Positions 26,401 to 37,100 of a stretch of DNA of 64,000 nt are shown here, piece after piece. Below the pieces are notes generated by a model, which was given only the letters and a program-made list of their open reading frames with translations, ran no database searches and was not told where the DNA came from. A program made the translations under genes and the position numbers. The stretch comes from Galbula dea (Eukaryota; Chordata; Aves; Piciformes; Galbulidae): positions 248,001 to 312,000 of the forward strand of contig VWZX01002356.1 in the NCBI GenBank assembly GCA_013399015.1, in the 5' to 3' direction. The first letter of the stretch is position 1. Each line of letters opens with the position of its first letter.

Positions 26401-28035
26401 NCTGCAACCCTCAGCGCAGTCCCCGGTGCCGAAAGGATGTTCCCGGGGATGCCGGAGGCTGCAGGACCTCTGCCAGCACGGAACACCCCGACGCGGGACT
26501 GGTCACCGCTCACTGTGGGGGACTGGAAGGGTTCGAAGCGAGGTGGAGCCGGGAAAAGGTGATGCCCGAGGTTCTTTACCTCCCTTTGTGCCGATCGAGT
26601 CCCGGCCACGGGAGCTGGGAGAGGTGCTCTCCAGGGCCGACTCACCTTCGGTATGCTGTGGGGGTCTCTTTCCCTCCGCCAAGCCCTTTAGGCTGATGGG
26701 GATGCCCAGGAACTGCACGTAGCAGTCGCCGTACCACACCAGCAGCTCCTGCTTCGGCAGGATCTCCTTGCAACTCTCGTAAAAGATTTGCCCCTGGCAC
26801 TGGAGGGCTGTCAGGTTCTGCTCCTGCGGGAACCGGGCGCAGTTCACCAGCGACATCCAGTTGCCGGCGGTGCCCTTCCCGTCGATGAAGTGACTCAGGC
26901 GCCCGCACTCAAAGATCTGGGAGCAGGGAGGAGGTGCTCAGGCCGGAGCGACCCTTCCTGCCTGCCCCGAGACCCTCACCCGCCCCGGACCCGTGGGAAC
27001 CCGGCGGAGCCTCTGCTACCTCCCACATTAACGAGTTGTCGTCGTAGGTCTTGATCTCGCTGGTGTTGACCACTCTGCCCTCGAAGGGGCCGAAGCGCAC
27101 TCCTTTGGGGATGGGCTCCGAGCAGAACACCCCGAGCTGAGACACGTCCCCGTAGGATATCCGCAGCACAGAGAGCCCTGCAGGGAATAGAGCAGGGGCT
27201 GAGCGCTGTGAGACTGGGGCCTGGCGGGGGCCCGTGGGGGACAGCCGGCTCCGGGTTCCCTACCTTCGGGCAGCTGCAGCGAGTCCCAGTCCAGCCGTGG
27301 GCAGTAGGAGTCCGCGGCACCTGCCATGAGAAGACGCTGCCTCAGCCCCGACCCCTACCTCAGGGGCAGCAGGGCAGGAGGAGGGGATCCTGCAGTCTCC
27401 CACCCAGTTCGTCCCCCAGCTCTTCCCTAGGGTAGATGCATAACACCGGAAAACTTCGGGCAGGCGAAGCCCGACGTGTCCGCGGCGATGCTTCTGGCTG
27501 CTGCCTGACCACCCGCATCCATCCTTCCTCTGGGGACCATCATCACATACACACCCTGCTCCAGCTGGTGCCCCCTTCACCCCTTACCTGGGCTGTCGGG
27601 GTGCTCCCTGAGCCCCGAGATGGCGTGGAGACTACCTGCTGGCTGGCTGCTACGGAGCGTCCCGTAAAGCACCGCGTTCAGCATCTCCTGGGTGAAGCGG
27701 TACTCGTTGGCAGCCCTGTGCGGGGGGCTGAGGCAGGGCGGAGGGGCAGAGTCCTCCCGGCGGGGACAGGGGGTAGGCGGCTTGGCGTAGGAGGGCAGGG
27801 GGAGGCCAGGGAAGGGCTGGGCCTGGGGCGGCGGTGGGCTGAGGAAAGCGGGGAGGAAGCTGTTGCAGGTGAAGGGAGGGANNNNNNNNNNNNNNNNNNN
27901 NNNNNNNNNNNNNNNNNNNNNNNNNNNNNNNNNNNNNNNNNNNNNGGGTGGGGGGCAAGAGGGGGCGGGGAGTGCTGCCCCGACCGGCGACCCTACCTCT
28001 GGGCGGAGCCGCGGCCACTCCCTAGCTCTCCACAT
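23207..28035 (-). CDS. PRDM14: PR domain zinc finger protein 14, N-terminus incomplete
   Basis: Nuclear DNA-binding regulator of pluripotency and primordial germ cells. Known family members bind CBFA2T-family corepressors through the PR/SET domain and DNA through C2H2 fingers. Seen: seven coding exons that join in phase (27881-27588, 27320-27264, 27177-27020, 26916-26646, 25247-25045, 24054-23953, 23434-23207). In order they encode a Pro-rich region with YRFTQEMLNAVLYG, the PR domain (GVFCSEPIPKGVRFGPFEG, GKGTAGNWMSLVNCARFPQE, ELLVWYGDCY) and six zinc fingers. About 437 residues are visible against 571 in human. The missing N-terminal ~130 residues fall in or beyond the N gap at 27882-27945. 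The ATG at 28033-28035 is one possible start but does not resemble the mammalian N-terminus. NCOA2 lies immediately upstream on the same strand. Confidence 0.97.
23953..24054 (-). CDS. PRDM14: PRDM14 exon, zinc finger 3 and start of 4
   Basis: The 102-nt exon (acceptor GTTCCTCAG, donor AACAAG|GTACAG) encodes CTVCGKSFSQSSSLNKHMRV, H, a linker SGERPY and KCVYCNK. Phase 0 at both ends, a common arrangement for finger exons. Confidence 0.98.
25045..25247 (-). CDS. PRDM14: PRDM14 exon, zinc fingers 1 and 2
   Basis: The 203-nt exon (acceptor GCTCCTCAG, donor CACAAG|GTAAGC) encodes finger 1 (CERCGKVFAYKYYRDKHLKY then TRC) and finger 2 (CHLCNRSFEKRDRLRIHILH then VH). Finger 1 is C2HC: the second His is replaced by Cys, as in human. 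The exon ends HEKHRPHK in phase 0. Confidence 0.98.
25263..25351. repeat. Two-copy tandem duplication (~45 bp) next to a PRDM14 acceptor
   Basis: The units start AAAAGTGCCACCTCCCGATC (25263) and AAAATGCCACCTCCCCATCA (25308), and each continues into a CACAGCAT block. The duplication starts 16 bp upstream (in gene direction) of the acceptor of the finger 1-2 exon, so it borders the polypyrimidine/branch region. Confidence 0.85.
26646..26916 (-). CDS. PRDM14: PRDM14 exon, second half of PR/SET domain
   Basis: The 271-nt exon (acceptor CTGCTCCCAG, donor CCGAAG|GTGAGT) encodes IFECGRLSHFIDGKGTAGNW, then MSLVNCARFPQEQNL, QGQIFYESCKEILPKQELLV and WYGDCYVQFLGIPISL. It has the NCAR and WYG signatures of PR domains. 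The last part is a linker to the fingers. An ambiguous base lies just downstream in the intron at 26401. Confidence 0.97.
27020..27177 (-). CDS. PRDM14: PRDM14 exon, first half of PR/SET domain
   Basis: The 158-nt exon (acceptor TCCCTGCAG, donor GGGAG|GTAGCA) encodes LSVLRISYGDVSQLGVFCSE, then PIPKGVRFGPFEGRVVNTSE and IKTYDDNSLMWE. This is the N-terminal half of the PR domain. Confidence 0.97.
27264..27320 (-). CDS. PRDM14: PRDM14 small exon leading into the PR domain
   Basis: The 57-nt exon (acceptor ATGGCAG, donor CCGAAG|GTAGGG) encodes AADSYCPRLDWDSLQLPE, with split Gly codons at both ends. SLQLPEG is conserved with human PRDM14. The phases fit both neighbours. Confidence 0.9.
27588..27881 (-). 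CDS. PRDM14: PRDM14 exon, N-terminal Pro-rich region, cut by the gap
   Basis: About 294 nt are open from the N gap to the donor CCCAG|GTAAGG. The Pro-rich part contains PAFLSPPPPQAQPFPGLPLP and SYAKPPTP. It ends ANEYRFTQEMLNAVLYGTLR and then LHAISGLREHPDSP. The last part aligns with the human segment just before the PR domain. The 5' boundary is not visible. Several internal AGs could be acceptors, but the open frame and the resemblance to the human Pro-rich N-terminus favour coding up to the gap. Confidence 0.85.
27793..27828 (+). other. G-quadruplex motif in PRDM14 coding region
   Basis: The plus (template) strand has six G runs of three or more separated by loops of 2 to 6 bases (GGG, GGGGG, GGG, GGG, GGG, GGGG). 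This fits the canonical four-run pattern. The coding strand is correspondingly Pro/Leu-encoding C-rich. Confidence 0.7.
27882..27945. other. Assembly gap (64 N)
   Basis: A run of 64 N within the PRDM14 N-terminal coding region, flanked on both sides by G-rich plus-strand sequence. The length may be arbitrary, so the frame across it tells nothing. Confidence 0.99.
27946..27970 (+). other. G-quadruplex motif at the gap edge
   Basis: Immediately after the N run the plus strand reads as four G runs with loops of 1, 5 and 1 bases (GGG, GGGGGG, GGGGG, GGGG). Such sequence often blocks polymerases and may explain the gap. Confidence 0.7.
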
Positions 28036-28100
28036 CGGGGTCGGGGGAGGCGGCGGAGAGACCCCCCGGACCTACCTGCCCTGCCGCAGTCTCTGCCTCC

Positions 28101-30444
28101 GCCTCTCCGAGGCCTGGGCAAGATGTCGGGTTAGAGGAGGAATGCTCTGTATGGACGATCACCTGCTGCAGCGGCTGCGGCGGGACCCACCGACCTCCCG
28201 CACCCCCCCGGGCTGCAGGTGGGTCTGGATGTGGGGTCCGTGTTGCTCACCCCGTGACCCCTCCCCAGCAGAGAAGGGATCAAGAAAAGGAGAGGACACC
28301 CATGGGCTGGAGTGTAAACGGATTTAACTAAACAGCCAAACTGATGCCGATGCTAATATGAAGTTATACTCAGCCCACCAAAGGTTTAGCAGCCACAGTA
28401 AATGGGAAAGCATTCACAGGAGCAGGATAAGCCAAAGCAGGAGGAGCTTCATCCTCAGCAAATTTTCCTCTTTATATTGAGGATGATGCTTGTGGGATAG
28501 GATTCATCTGGAGCCAACTAAGGAATTTACCCTGATTTTTTTCACTCAGGACATAAACAGTAAGACAGAAAACACAAGGACACAAAGTTACCCAGGGAGA
28601 CCCAGAACTTTCCGAACTCCCAGGACGTCTTCCATACTTACCCCAGTGCAAGCTTTGTCCTCAGACTTGAGTTTGAACATTACATTACTTTGCATTAAAT
28701 GCATTGGGCTAATTCTCCTACCTACAGCCTCACCTTTCACCCCAACCTCTGTCTGCAAGATAAAAGTACTGAATACACCAGTATATATGCAGAGGAGGCT
28801 TAGAGAGGAGGTGGGAATGCAGCCCTCTAAAAATAGCTTGAGGTAGTCCCTTAGCTGAAATAGCCTGGTTTGTATTTGTCTTTTTTTTTTTTGTGTGTGT
28901 GTGGTTTTGTGTTTGCTTTGTTTTGTTGTTGTAATGTTTTTCTTTTCTTTCTCTGTGTTGTTCCACATGTTTGTCACTTGTAAGACAGAATTCTTGCTGT
29001 ACTGCTTGAGGGAACAGTTTCAGGCAGGTAACAATTTTATTGATGCAGCATCAGCAGCATATAAGTAATACCAGAGTTAAACAGGTTCACAGGAATAAGC
29101 CTTTGGAGTTCTGACTACAGAGAAAATTTGAACTACCCTTAGAAATCAAGTGTTGCCAGATAATCTGAAATCCTTTGGCTACTGTGTCCAGGAAAAGGGA
29201 AGGGAGCTTCTGGAGAAGACATGCTCACATAGATTTTGGGGAAATGAAGATGAACAAAACCATCAGTTTTTTAAAGTCCTGTCATTAGTTAAATTGTAGA
29301 CATGGCCAGAAATAAAGATATTTTCTTTATTTATTTTTTTTTAAGAACCCTGAGGACACACATTGGAGAAGAAAAGTGCTCGAGGCACTGTTATCACTCT
29401 ATTGCACATAATCCTCAGCAGCTTTCATCCCCTCAGAAGTTAAAGGCATTTATTGCATTAACGAAGTCTCGACCATGGGAAGAGTTGTGGGGGAGCCGGA
29501 GTGTGGCTGCGCAGAGCCACCGTTCCAGCAGGGATGGGACCACTAGGGCCAGCCCTGGGCCCCAGCTGCAGGGATACCAGACAGGAGGTGGCCAGTGGGT
29601 GGGATGTTCCAGCCCCTTCTTGGGAACCTCAAACCAAGCTGGGGTTGAATTTGCTCACTTTAGCAGGGAAGTAGCTTTGTAAAAATAAAACCAGACTGGA
29701 GGGGTTAGTCCCCACACGGATTTTCAGCCTCGATTGCCAATTCTGCCTGTGAAAAAGGGGGAAGCAGCAACACCGAGGCACTCAGCATCCCTGCTTCCAC
29801 CAGTGAGGGGGGCATCATGAGAGGGGAAAACTCACCCCGAAATGACGGATGCAAAAAGAAAAGCCTTAAAGCGATCCTTGGGGACTCCCTTACTGCCCAG
29901 CAGCGCCTGGCTGATTCACCAGGAAAGGTCCCATGGGATCTACCACCTTGCTCGGTAGCACCTTCCAGGCGTCTCCCAGGACAGAGCCACTCACCCAGAG
30001 CACACAGCTCTTGGCAGCCTCCTGCCTTCATGCCTGCATCAGAGCTGGGAGCCATGACCAGCAATGCACCTGTGCTTACAGCATTTGGGGTTTTTTGGCT
30101 GCTGAAGTGCTGCTCAGGTCTTCCTTTGGGACTTTGTAATGATTTTATGGCTCCTCAGAAAGTACTGACAGCAGTCTGTCCACCTCCCTCCTTGCTGAAG
30201 AATTTTAGAGAGTATTCGTTCTCCTCAGTGCTGTGGGGACACGTCTTAAAGACAAGCACTACAAAGATAAAAGGATTTGAGAGCAATAACTAGTTGGAAT
30301 GTATGAAGCCTTCAGCAGAGGCATCCTGCTGTCTTCAGAACCTGCCCATCCACCCACCCACCGGTGCCTCAGACCCACACCTCACACCCTTCTGGCAATA
30401 AATGAAGACACAACAGAAACACGTTGAAATCTCTAAAGCCATGT
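28101..30444. other. Intergenic DNA between NCOA2 3' end and PRDM14 5' end
   Basis: About 2.3 kb. From 28260 GC falls to background. A T-rich and TG-rich run lies at 28881-28970. No ORF or RNA gene is supported. PRDM14 upstream control elements would be expected here because NCOA2 transcription ends at about 30445, but none could be identified by eye. Confidence 0.65.
28879..28935. repeat. T-rich / (TG)n low complexity
   Basis: A T13 run is followed by GTGTGTGTGTGG and further T/G-rich sequence upstream of PRDM14. Confidence 0.75.
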
Positions 30445-30464
30445 AAAACCCGAAGGCATTAAAA

Positions 30465-30501
30465 TTTATTAAATGATGCAATAACAACAGAATTCTTTAT
30501 T
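30465..30501 (-). terminator. NCOA2: NCOA2 distal poly(A) signals (two AATAAA)
   Basis: On the minus strand AATAAA occurs at 30496-30501 and again at 30465-30470, followed after about 30 nt by GT-rich sequence (around 30400-30425). This spacing fits cleavage near 30440-30480. Confidence 0.75.
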
Positions 30502-33325
30502 TACAATAGCATTATTTAACATCAAATAAGCAAATAGCATCAGCAAAGCAATATTAACTTGCATAAATGTATTTAAAATTTCTCTGAATATATCTACCTT
30601 TGCATAAACTGCTCACACTAGAAATACAAACATCAATGCAGGTGAACAAAGTGATGTTCAGAGTCAACTCCATTTGGAAAATAAATCACAACCTGAAACA
30701 CTGTAAGCTTTCTCCTGAAGAACCATAGTTTATATATTGCTTAATTTTACCCTTGTATAATCTTTTCATATACACACATCTCAGATGCAACTTCATGATG
30801 AACTGTACAAATAAAACCCACAAATGACAGAAAGGGAAAAAAAAAAAGACAGTAAATGTTTGAAGAAACATGTCCATCATCTCCATCGAACAACAAAGAT
30901 CAAGTGATGATGCACTTATTCAAAAATTGTACACAATTCACTATACAAATATAATACATCCGACAGCTATGTAGGAATATACAAGACTTAAAAACAGATC
31001 TAAGGCATTATGCTAGATTTTAGCATTTTGAGGTTCTTGCACATAGCTTTTACCTGTAGTAAGAAACTTAAAAGATTTTGGTTTAGTCTACAAAGAAACA
31101 CCAGGGAGAAAAGTACTAATTAAAATCAAAGCCACTACAGTAAATTTTCTTTTGTGCAGAGAATGCTCTTGCTCTTCGGCAGCAATACTACCATACAAAT
31201 CCTAGAAAACTTTTAAATTCACACCAACAATTAATGGCTTAAGTTGCATTTCAAAACTGATTGTGTATCTTTGGGTTCTGCAAGTGGAGCTGTGCCACCC
31301 AGTTCATCTGCTAAGCCCATAGGAATTCTGCTTCTAAACAAAGATTTAAAAAATAGGTATTGTAGAAACTGCAAAAACATTGCTTGTAACTAAGAGAGGC
31401 CCAGAGGATACAGTGTGGGACAGGGTCTGAAGGATCGAGTACAAAGTAACCCATCTTAGCAAACCAGCTCACTTCACTTGTTCCACTCACCACCTTACAT
31501 GGCCCCTTCCCGGGCCCTGCCACCCTGGGGGGATGCTTATGTTTCACGTTATGCATCTTTCACATTTAGCAATGGAAGTAGAACACTGATTAATTGCTCT
31601 CAAACAAAACCCAAGTACTTTCTCCCACAAATTTACTGTATACAGGATGAAAAATACTGATGATGAAGGGAATCGATTTGGCTTTTTTTGTTTCTATAGT
31701 GATCAATATGATCAGAAGATTCCTCCACTCCCTTTTCCTCTTTCATTAGTTAGAAGATGACTGAAGTCATGATGAACCCAAACGGAGCCAAAGTGATAGG
31801 TACAATCTCCTTTCCCTCAGAATGGCGATGGATGAAGTATCATAATGATAAGGGTTTGCAGGTCTGGTGTGAAACGGGACAAGTTTAAACTGTTTTGTCC
31901 ACTGTGAAAAAGAATAATCTATCTGCAGAGGTTGCAGTTAAGGACAGAAAAAGAATGGAACAGACACAAAATTATTTGGGAACTCATTTACACTTTGCGG
32001 TGCATGAAGTTAATTCCTTCAAATTTACACATTTCTTCTATAAATACTTATTTGTCAGATATATAATGCGAGTTCAACAGAGATGCCACTGTGGTAGGGA
32101 GGCTGTAGAGCTCAGGGCTGACAGTCAGTTTGGTTTCCCACTGCCGGGTAAGAGGATGGCTCAGCTGACGGAGGGCTCTGTTGGAGTTTGGCAACAGAAC
32201 GGTGACAGCTGAGAAATGCTGTTTCTCCAGAGCGGTGGCACTGCTCTCCTTCGGGAGAAACACAACTGTCCGTGTCCTGGGCTTTCAGCAAAAGCCTTCT
32301 ACAGAAACAGCCACCACCACCGCCACCACCTCTTCCGCAGCCTTAACACAGAGGAGCTGCACCTTTACGTGAGACCCAAACCAGAAGACCTGGCAGCACA
32401 ACAAACCTTCCGCTCCTCAAAGGCATGGCTGCTCAGACGTTAGAAAATGCATCACATTTCACTGGACATCCAAAAACCTGCGCTGGGGTTAGAAAGTTCG
32501 TGGACTGGGGGTCAGCAGAAAGAAAACAGAGGTCAAAACCATCAGTTTCTTACCATTTCAAGTCCTCAGAAACTGACATTGGTTTAGTAAAAGGTTATTC
32601 CGACCACAGTGGGCAAGAAAAAAACCAAGCCCAGGCCTAGCAGTGGCCTGCTCGGTAACAAGTTAGTTCTGCTATGGTTTGTTACGAAAGGATATAAACA
32701 TACAAAAATCAAGAATTGGTTCCTACAGTGGCTGCATATAATATAGGTTAGTTAAATGACATCATGAGCAGAATCACAAGGTTTAGAAAATGAGAAGTCT
32801 CAAGCCTACAAATTAGGTCTAATCAAGGCATTGTGATCCTTTACAAAACACTTTTCCAGGAGACACACACGGCTAAGAAGATATCTAATTTAATACTGAA
32901 GTACCTCATTTGGAATCAACTTCACAACATGTATATCTCACAAAAATTATACAAGTAAAACACTTAAGTTTTCAACTTAAATTATTGCTTGTTTACATAT
33001 AAACTGGATTTTAGGTACCTTACAAAACGCCCTCATAGTCCACACTGCTTTAAAATAATCAGAAGCACACGAGAGTGGTGAAGTCTGTAGTGATATCTGC
33101 TATAGGTGTTACAGGAATCGTTGTTTTCCCAGCTAAGTGGACAGGAGCCAGACATGATCATGCTTTAAAGCAGGTATCTTGAGCTCTTTGATATTATGCA
33201 CCAATTCTCCCACGACTGTAATCAGTACATGCATTAATTACCATCAACCTTCGCTGCTCAGCACCCAGAAACTGGCTGCCTGGACTGCTGGAGACAGAGA
33301 GGGGAAATAAGGGGCTCACCTGGGT

Positions 33326-33331
33326 TTTATT
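33326..33331 (-). terminator. NCOA2: Possible proximal NCOA2 poly(A) signal
   Basis: AATAAA on the minus strand about 0.8 kb after the stop codon. Use of it would give a short UTR isoform. No strong GT-rich downstream element was noted, so this is tentative. Confidence 0.35.
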
Positions 33332-34145
33332 CTATTAGAAGATGGGAGAGGTCAGGAGAGCCAGGTAAAAAGAAAAGTAAAATCTGGATTTGCTGATTGT
33401 TAGGAATTGAATTACATGAGAAAGTAACCAACTTGTATTTTTGGATTTGTGACTTGCATTACAAACGTTACCATAGAAGCCAACCAAAAGCCCTCGTGAA
33501 CAGCTCGCTCTCAGGGGAATTTCCATCTGCATCACAGCTTCCATCCCACTCAAACTGGTCTGTAGAGTTGTCTGCAATGGTTCATCTGACGTGCTGCCAG
33601 TGGACTGTCCTGGCTGGAGGTGTCGCCCCAAACTCAGGTTTTAGCCTAAAACACCATTTTTCAGCTGGAAATCCTGCGCACCAGACTGAGTAAGCCAGGG
33701 AAAACAAAGCAAAAAAAAACCCCAACAAACCATCAACAAAAAAACCCCAAAACCAACAAAAACAAGGTCTAGAACTAAACAGAAAAAGAACAAGAGCATG
33801 GTTGTTTTTCCTTAAATACATACATTTAAATACATTCAATCTGACATGGTTTATGACAATTGCCTGTCAACATTTACTTCGCAGGAGAGATCTAAGTTGC
33901 ACTAAGGTGAATGCAGTGAACAGACTGAGCAACTGTCTGTGTGCCAGCTCCAGACTGTTGAAGGAAAAGGCTGCTCCTGGGCCATGGCTGCCCTCAGGCT
34001 CCCCTCAGGGAGGCAGGGACGAGCCCTGCCCGCAGCCAGAGCTTGGCTGGCTCACGGCAGGCAGATGCAGCTCTTCAAACTGGTGAGGATCTGAGGACAG
34101 GAGCCCAGTCAGCTGAAGAAAGGAGCAACCAAACCACCCTCAGGG

Positions 34146-34157
34146 TCAGCAGTATTT
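34146..34157 (-). CDS. NCOA2: NCOA2 terminal coding exon (KYC stop)
   Basis: Only four codons, AAA TAC TGC TGA, follow the acceptor TTTTTTGCAG. They give KYC and stop, the known C-terminus of NCOA2. Found by searching for this ending downstream of the exon that finishes DAAR. The same exon continues as the 3' UTR. Confidence 0.93.
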   Translation of the reverse strand, partial: KYC

Positions 34158-37100
34158 CTGCAAAAAAGGGAAATCCAAGAGAAACAGATGAATCCTTCCT
34201 TCTTCCGGGATAGTGAAGGTGGGTAGGTTGATGAGAACTGGATGGGGGACTGCAGCATCCACCATCAACCATATGTTGCTTATTACTTTAAATCTGAATT
34301 TTAATTTCAGTTTATGAAGCTGGATTTTTCTTTGTGTACCCTGATAGAGCTGACCACTGATTTAATTCCAGTGATACCAGTGGAAGATTAATTTCACTGC
34401 ATTCTTAGAATCATAACTTATTCCAACTATCATGGACATTAAAACAACTCCAGATCATCTTTTTGTAGACTCCACTGAAGACACCCACAGTTGTTCAGAT
34501 CTCAGTGAGAGCATGTTAATGGCTGGTTACTCAACTCTGACCAGAACTGATGCCTTTACATGATGCAGTCGTCAGGATCTGTTTCATGAATCAGCCACAA
34601 ATGCCAAGGGATGAGGCACATTAATCCTCTCCTCAGCTTTCCAATTACACAGCTTGTGCTTTATAAAAGCAAACCTTACAAAGGAGTAGTTTATAGCACA
34701 GACACATGAAAATAGTAGCTACTTAACCTCTGTTCCAGTTCAAAGTTCAGTAAAAGGTATTTACAGTGCATATAAACACCTACATTTTCCTTGACAGTCA
34801 GAGCTGCATTAGTAGACCAGAAGCAAGACTACAGAGTGCAGTCTGATGTGCCCTTACAGAACAACCCAGAGGTTTAAGAAGTTGCTTTGCTGCAGGTGAG
34901 ACAAATCTGCTCTCCAGGCATAGCCTTTGTCTTCCTCATTGTTACCACGCTGACCCCATCATAGAAATTTTAAACCCCACAGATTCCCTGTCCAAAGCCC
35001 TGCCACTCACCTCCCACTTGCATACAACTACCCACGCCTCTGCTGAATGTGACCGCTTAAGTCACTGATGTGATGTATCCTGGTCATGACAATGCATTCA
35101 GTATCACTCACTCCAATACTGCGAGTGAGGTCTAAACAAGGAACCTAACACACATCACCACAGACAGAATTAGACAAATTAATTGCAAAAAACGTAATTA
35201 CTATCACCCCGAGTGTGTTTAACTGTGTTGTACCCATCCCAGCCCCCAGTACTTGCACAGTGCCATGCACATTCCTACCCTTGCTGCATCTCCATCCTGC
35301 TTGATCATCTCCATCCCAGGCAGCTGGTTTGGAAACAGATTGCCTCCCCTCATAGCAGGATCATTAACCTGTTGGCAACAAGATGGTAAGGAGAATGAAT
35401 TAAAACACAAAACATACACTGGAGAGAGGGCTGGGAACTGCAAAACAGCACTACAAACCACTCTGCTCCTCACATCCCCTCACATTCTGAGATGATGTCA
35501 CCACCAGGGCAGTGACTCTATCGCTGAGCATCCTCCCTGAGCAGCCTGTGACTGACTTGTATTACTCTGCTTCACAGAGAGCAACAAAGGATCCATTCCT
35601 GATCCCATGGCCCCTGTGCATGCTCTCCAAAGCAGGCTCTACGATCAGGTCAGTACTACCTGCAGAGGACATGCCTGCTACCAAAGCCGTGACAGCACAA
35701 ACAGTAACCACCTCCCTAGCCCAACACCATGCAGCTTTTCTTGCTTGCTCACCACCACACTGTTCTTTCAAAGCCTGACGAGATAACGTGTATGCTGAAT
35801 TATACCAACTAGTGACTTAGTTGTAATGACAGTTATTTCTCTGCTTGGAAGCAATGGGAGAAAGGCAGCACCAAGCAAGAGGACAGGCAGCAGCATGCTC
35901 TCCTAAAGGGATGGGTTCCATAATTTCCTGAACACAGCCACAGGAAAGCACTGGAGCTGTGTCCTTCTGCACAACCAAAGGGTCTGTCATGCTCAGTTAT
36001 GTAGAAAGAGTGGCTTGCCAAATTCACAGCTCTGCTGTCTTAATCAAAGGATTAATGTCATTGTGTAGGAACCAGTACGAAACACAAAGCACAGCGCTTC
36101 AGCAGGGTTCTGAAATACCAGAAAATTCAGCTTTCCTTAGAAGTTTTACAGGGAAGGAAATCTCTTCCCGGGGAGTCTTTGTGCACTCTGTTATCTTGGT
36201 TACTTCCCTCCGACTAGATGAATGTGGTAATAGTGAAGATATGCCCCTACAGATTTTGCTGCTTGAAGGAAAGAGATGTTTTCTGTGTCACGTGCCCTTT
36301 AGGAGACTCCTGTTGCCAAGGTGAGGAGATCCTGCCCCTGCACTCCCACACCCCAGCTACAGCAGCTGCTGCAGCAAAGCAGATGACGTTCTGGAATTAC
36401 CATGCCAAAGTGTTCTTGTTTAGGGTCCTCCTGACTGTGGTTGCTGTTGCTATTCACTGGATTTTGTGCTCCTGAAGGTTGATATTTGTTGAAGTAGATT
36501 ACCTACTGGCTGGTACTACAGAGTGGCAGTAGAAGCATCTTCCACACACTGCCCATGCCAGCATCCTTCACTCTTATCTCTAGGTACAGCTGCCTGCCAT
36601 TCATGCTGAGCTGAGAAAACCAGCAAGGACACCAGCGACCTGCAACAGTACTGTGGACACTTACCTACTGGGAACAGGAGCTAGATCAGCACATGCTTTC
36701 CACAAGACATCCAGGAGCAATTACATGCGCTAGCTATAGTGGTGCTAGGTCAAAATGGGAAACAGAGACACAAAAAGAGCCCTCCACCTCCTCGGTCACC
36801 TTGGTTATCTGAGTGCAGAGCTAAAAACAAAGCCTTTAAGACCATCACTTCTCAAGAAAACTAGTAAAAGAAATGTCATGGCTTACAGCAGCTACAGTCC
36901 AACGCAGTGGACCTGAAAAACTACTGAGAGTCAAAGCAAAACCTCTCACTGTCATCTCACATCCTTCAGTTCTCACCTGCTCAGGACCCATGGAGGACAA
37001 CCCTGATGTAGGCACAGAGGTCGCTGAGGTCATGCTGATCTGCCCTGTCATCTGGTTCATGTTGTTCATACCACTTGTGTTGGTTGCCATGGATACACTG

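Larger units (their letters stand above)
23435..27587 (-). other. PRDM14 introns
   Basis: The introns are 518, 990, 1398, 103, 86 and 267 bp long, from the 3' end. The two large ones near the finger exons are AT-rich in the middle. The small ones between PR-domain exons are GC-rich. Besides the two-copy duplication at 25263-25351 and an ambiguous base at 26401, nothing else was recognised. Confidence 0.8.
26230..28260. promoter_or_regulatory. CpG-rich region over the PRDM14 5' half (likely promoter CpG island)
   Basis: GC content and CpG density rise sharply from about 26230 to 28260 compared with flanking AT-rich DNA. The region covers the PR-domain exons, the N-terminal exon, the gap and the sequence upstream. 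No TATA box was identified. The transcription start is inferred to lie around 28000-28250 and was not seen. Donor-like sites upstream of the gap (GGGCAG|GTAGGT at 28076 and CCAGAG|GTAGGG at 27997) could end a first exon. Confidence 0.55.
30445..34145 (-). other. NCOA2: NCOA2 3' UTR
   Basis: About 3.7 kb from the stop codon at 34146 to two AATAAA signals at 30496-30501 and 30465-30470. It has no long conserved ORF and is AT-rich near the end. TGTAAATA, a Pumilio-type motif, overlaps the upstream poly(A) signal. An A/C-rich low-complexity stretch (plus strand) lies at 33690-33770. The far end is estimated from the poly(A) signals and was not observed. Confidence 0.8.

Noticed and set aside
27436..28327. 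Plus-strand ORFs of 232 and 154 codons across the gap
   Set aside because: They are antisense shadows of the GC-rich PRDM14 N-terminal exon and run through the N gap. They have no conserved motif.
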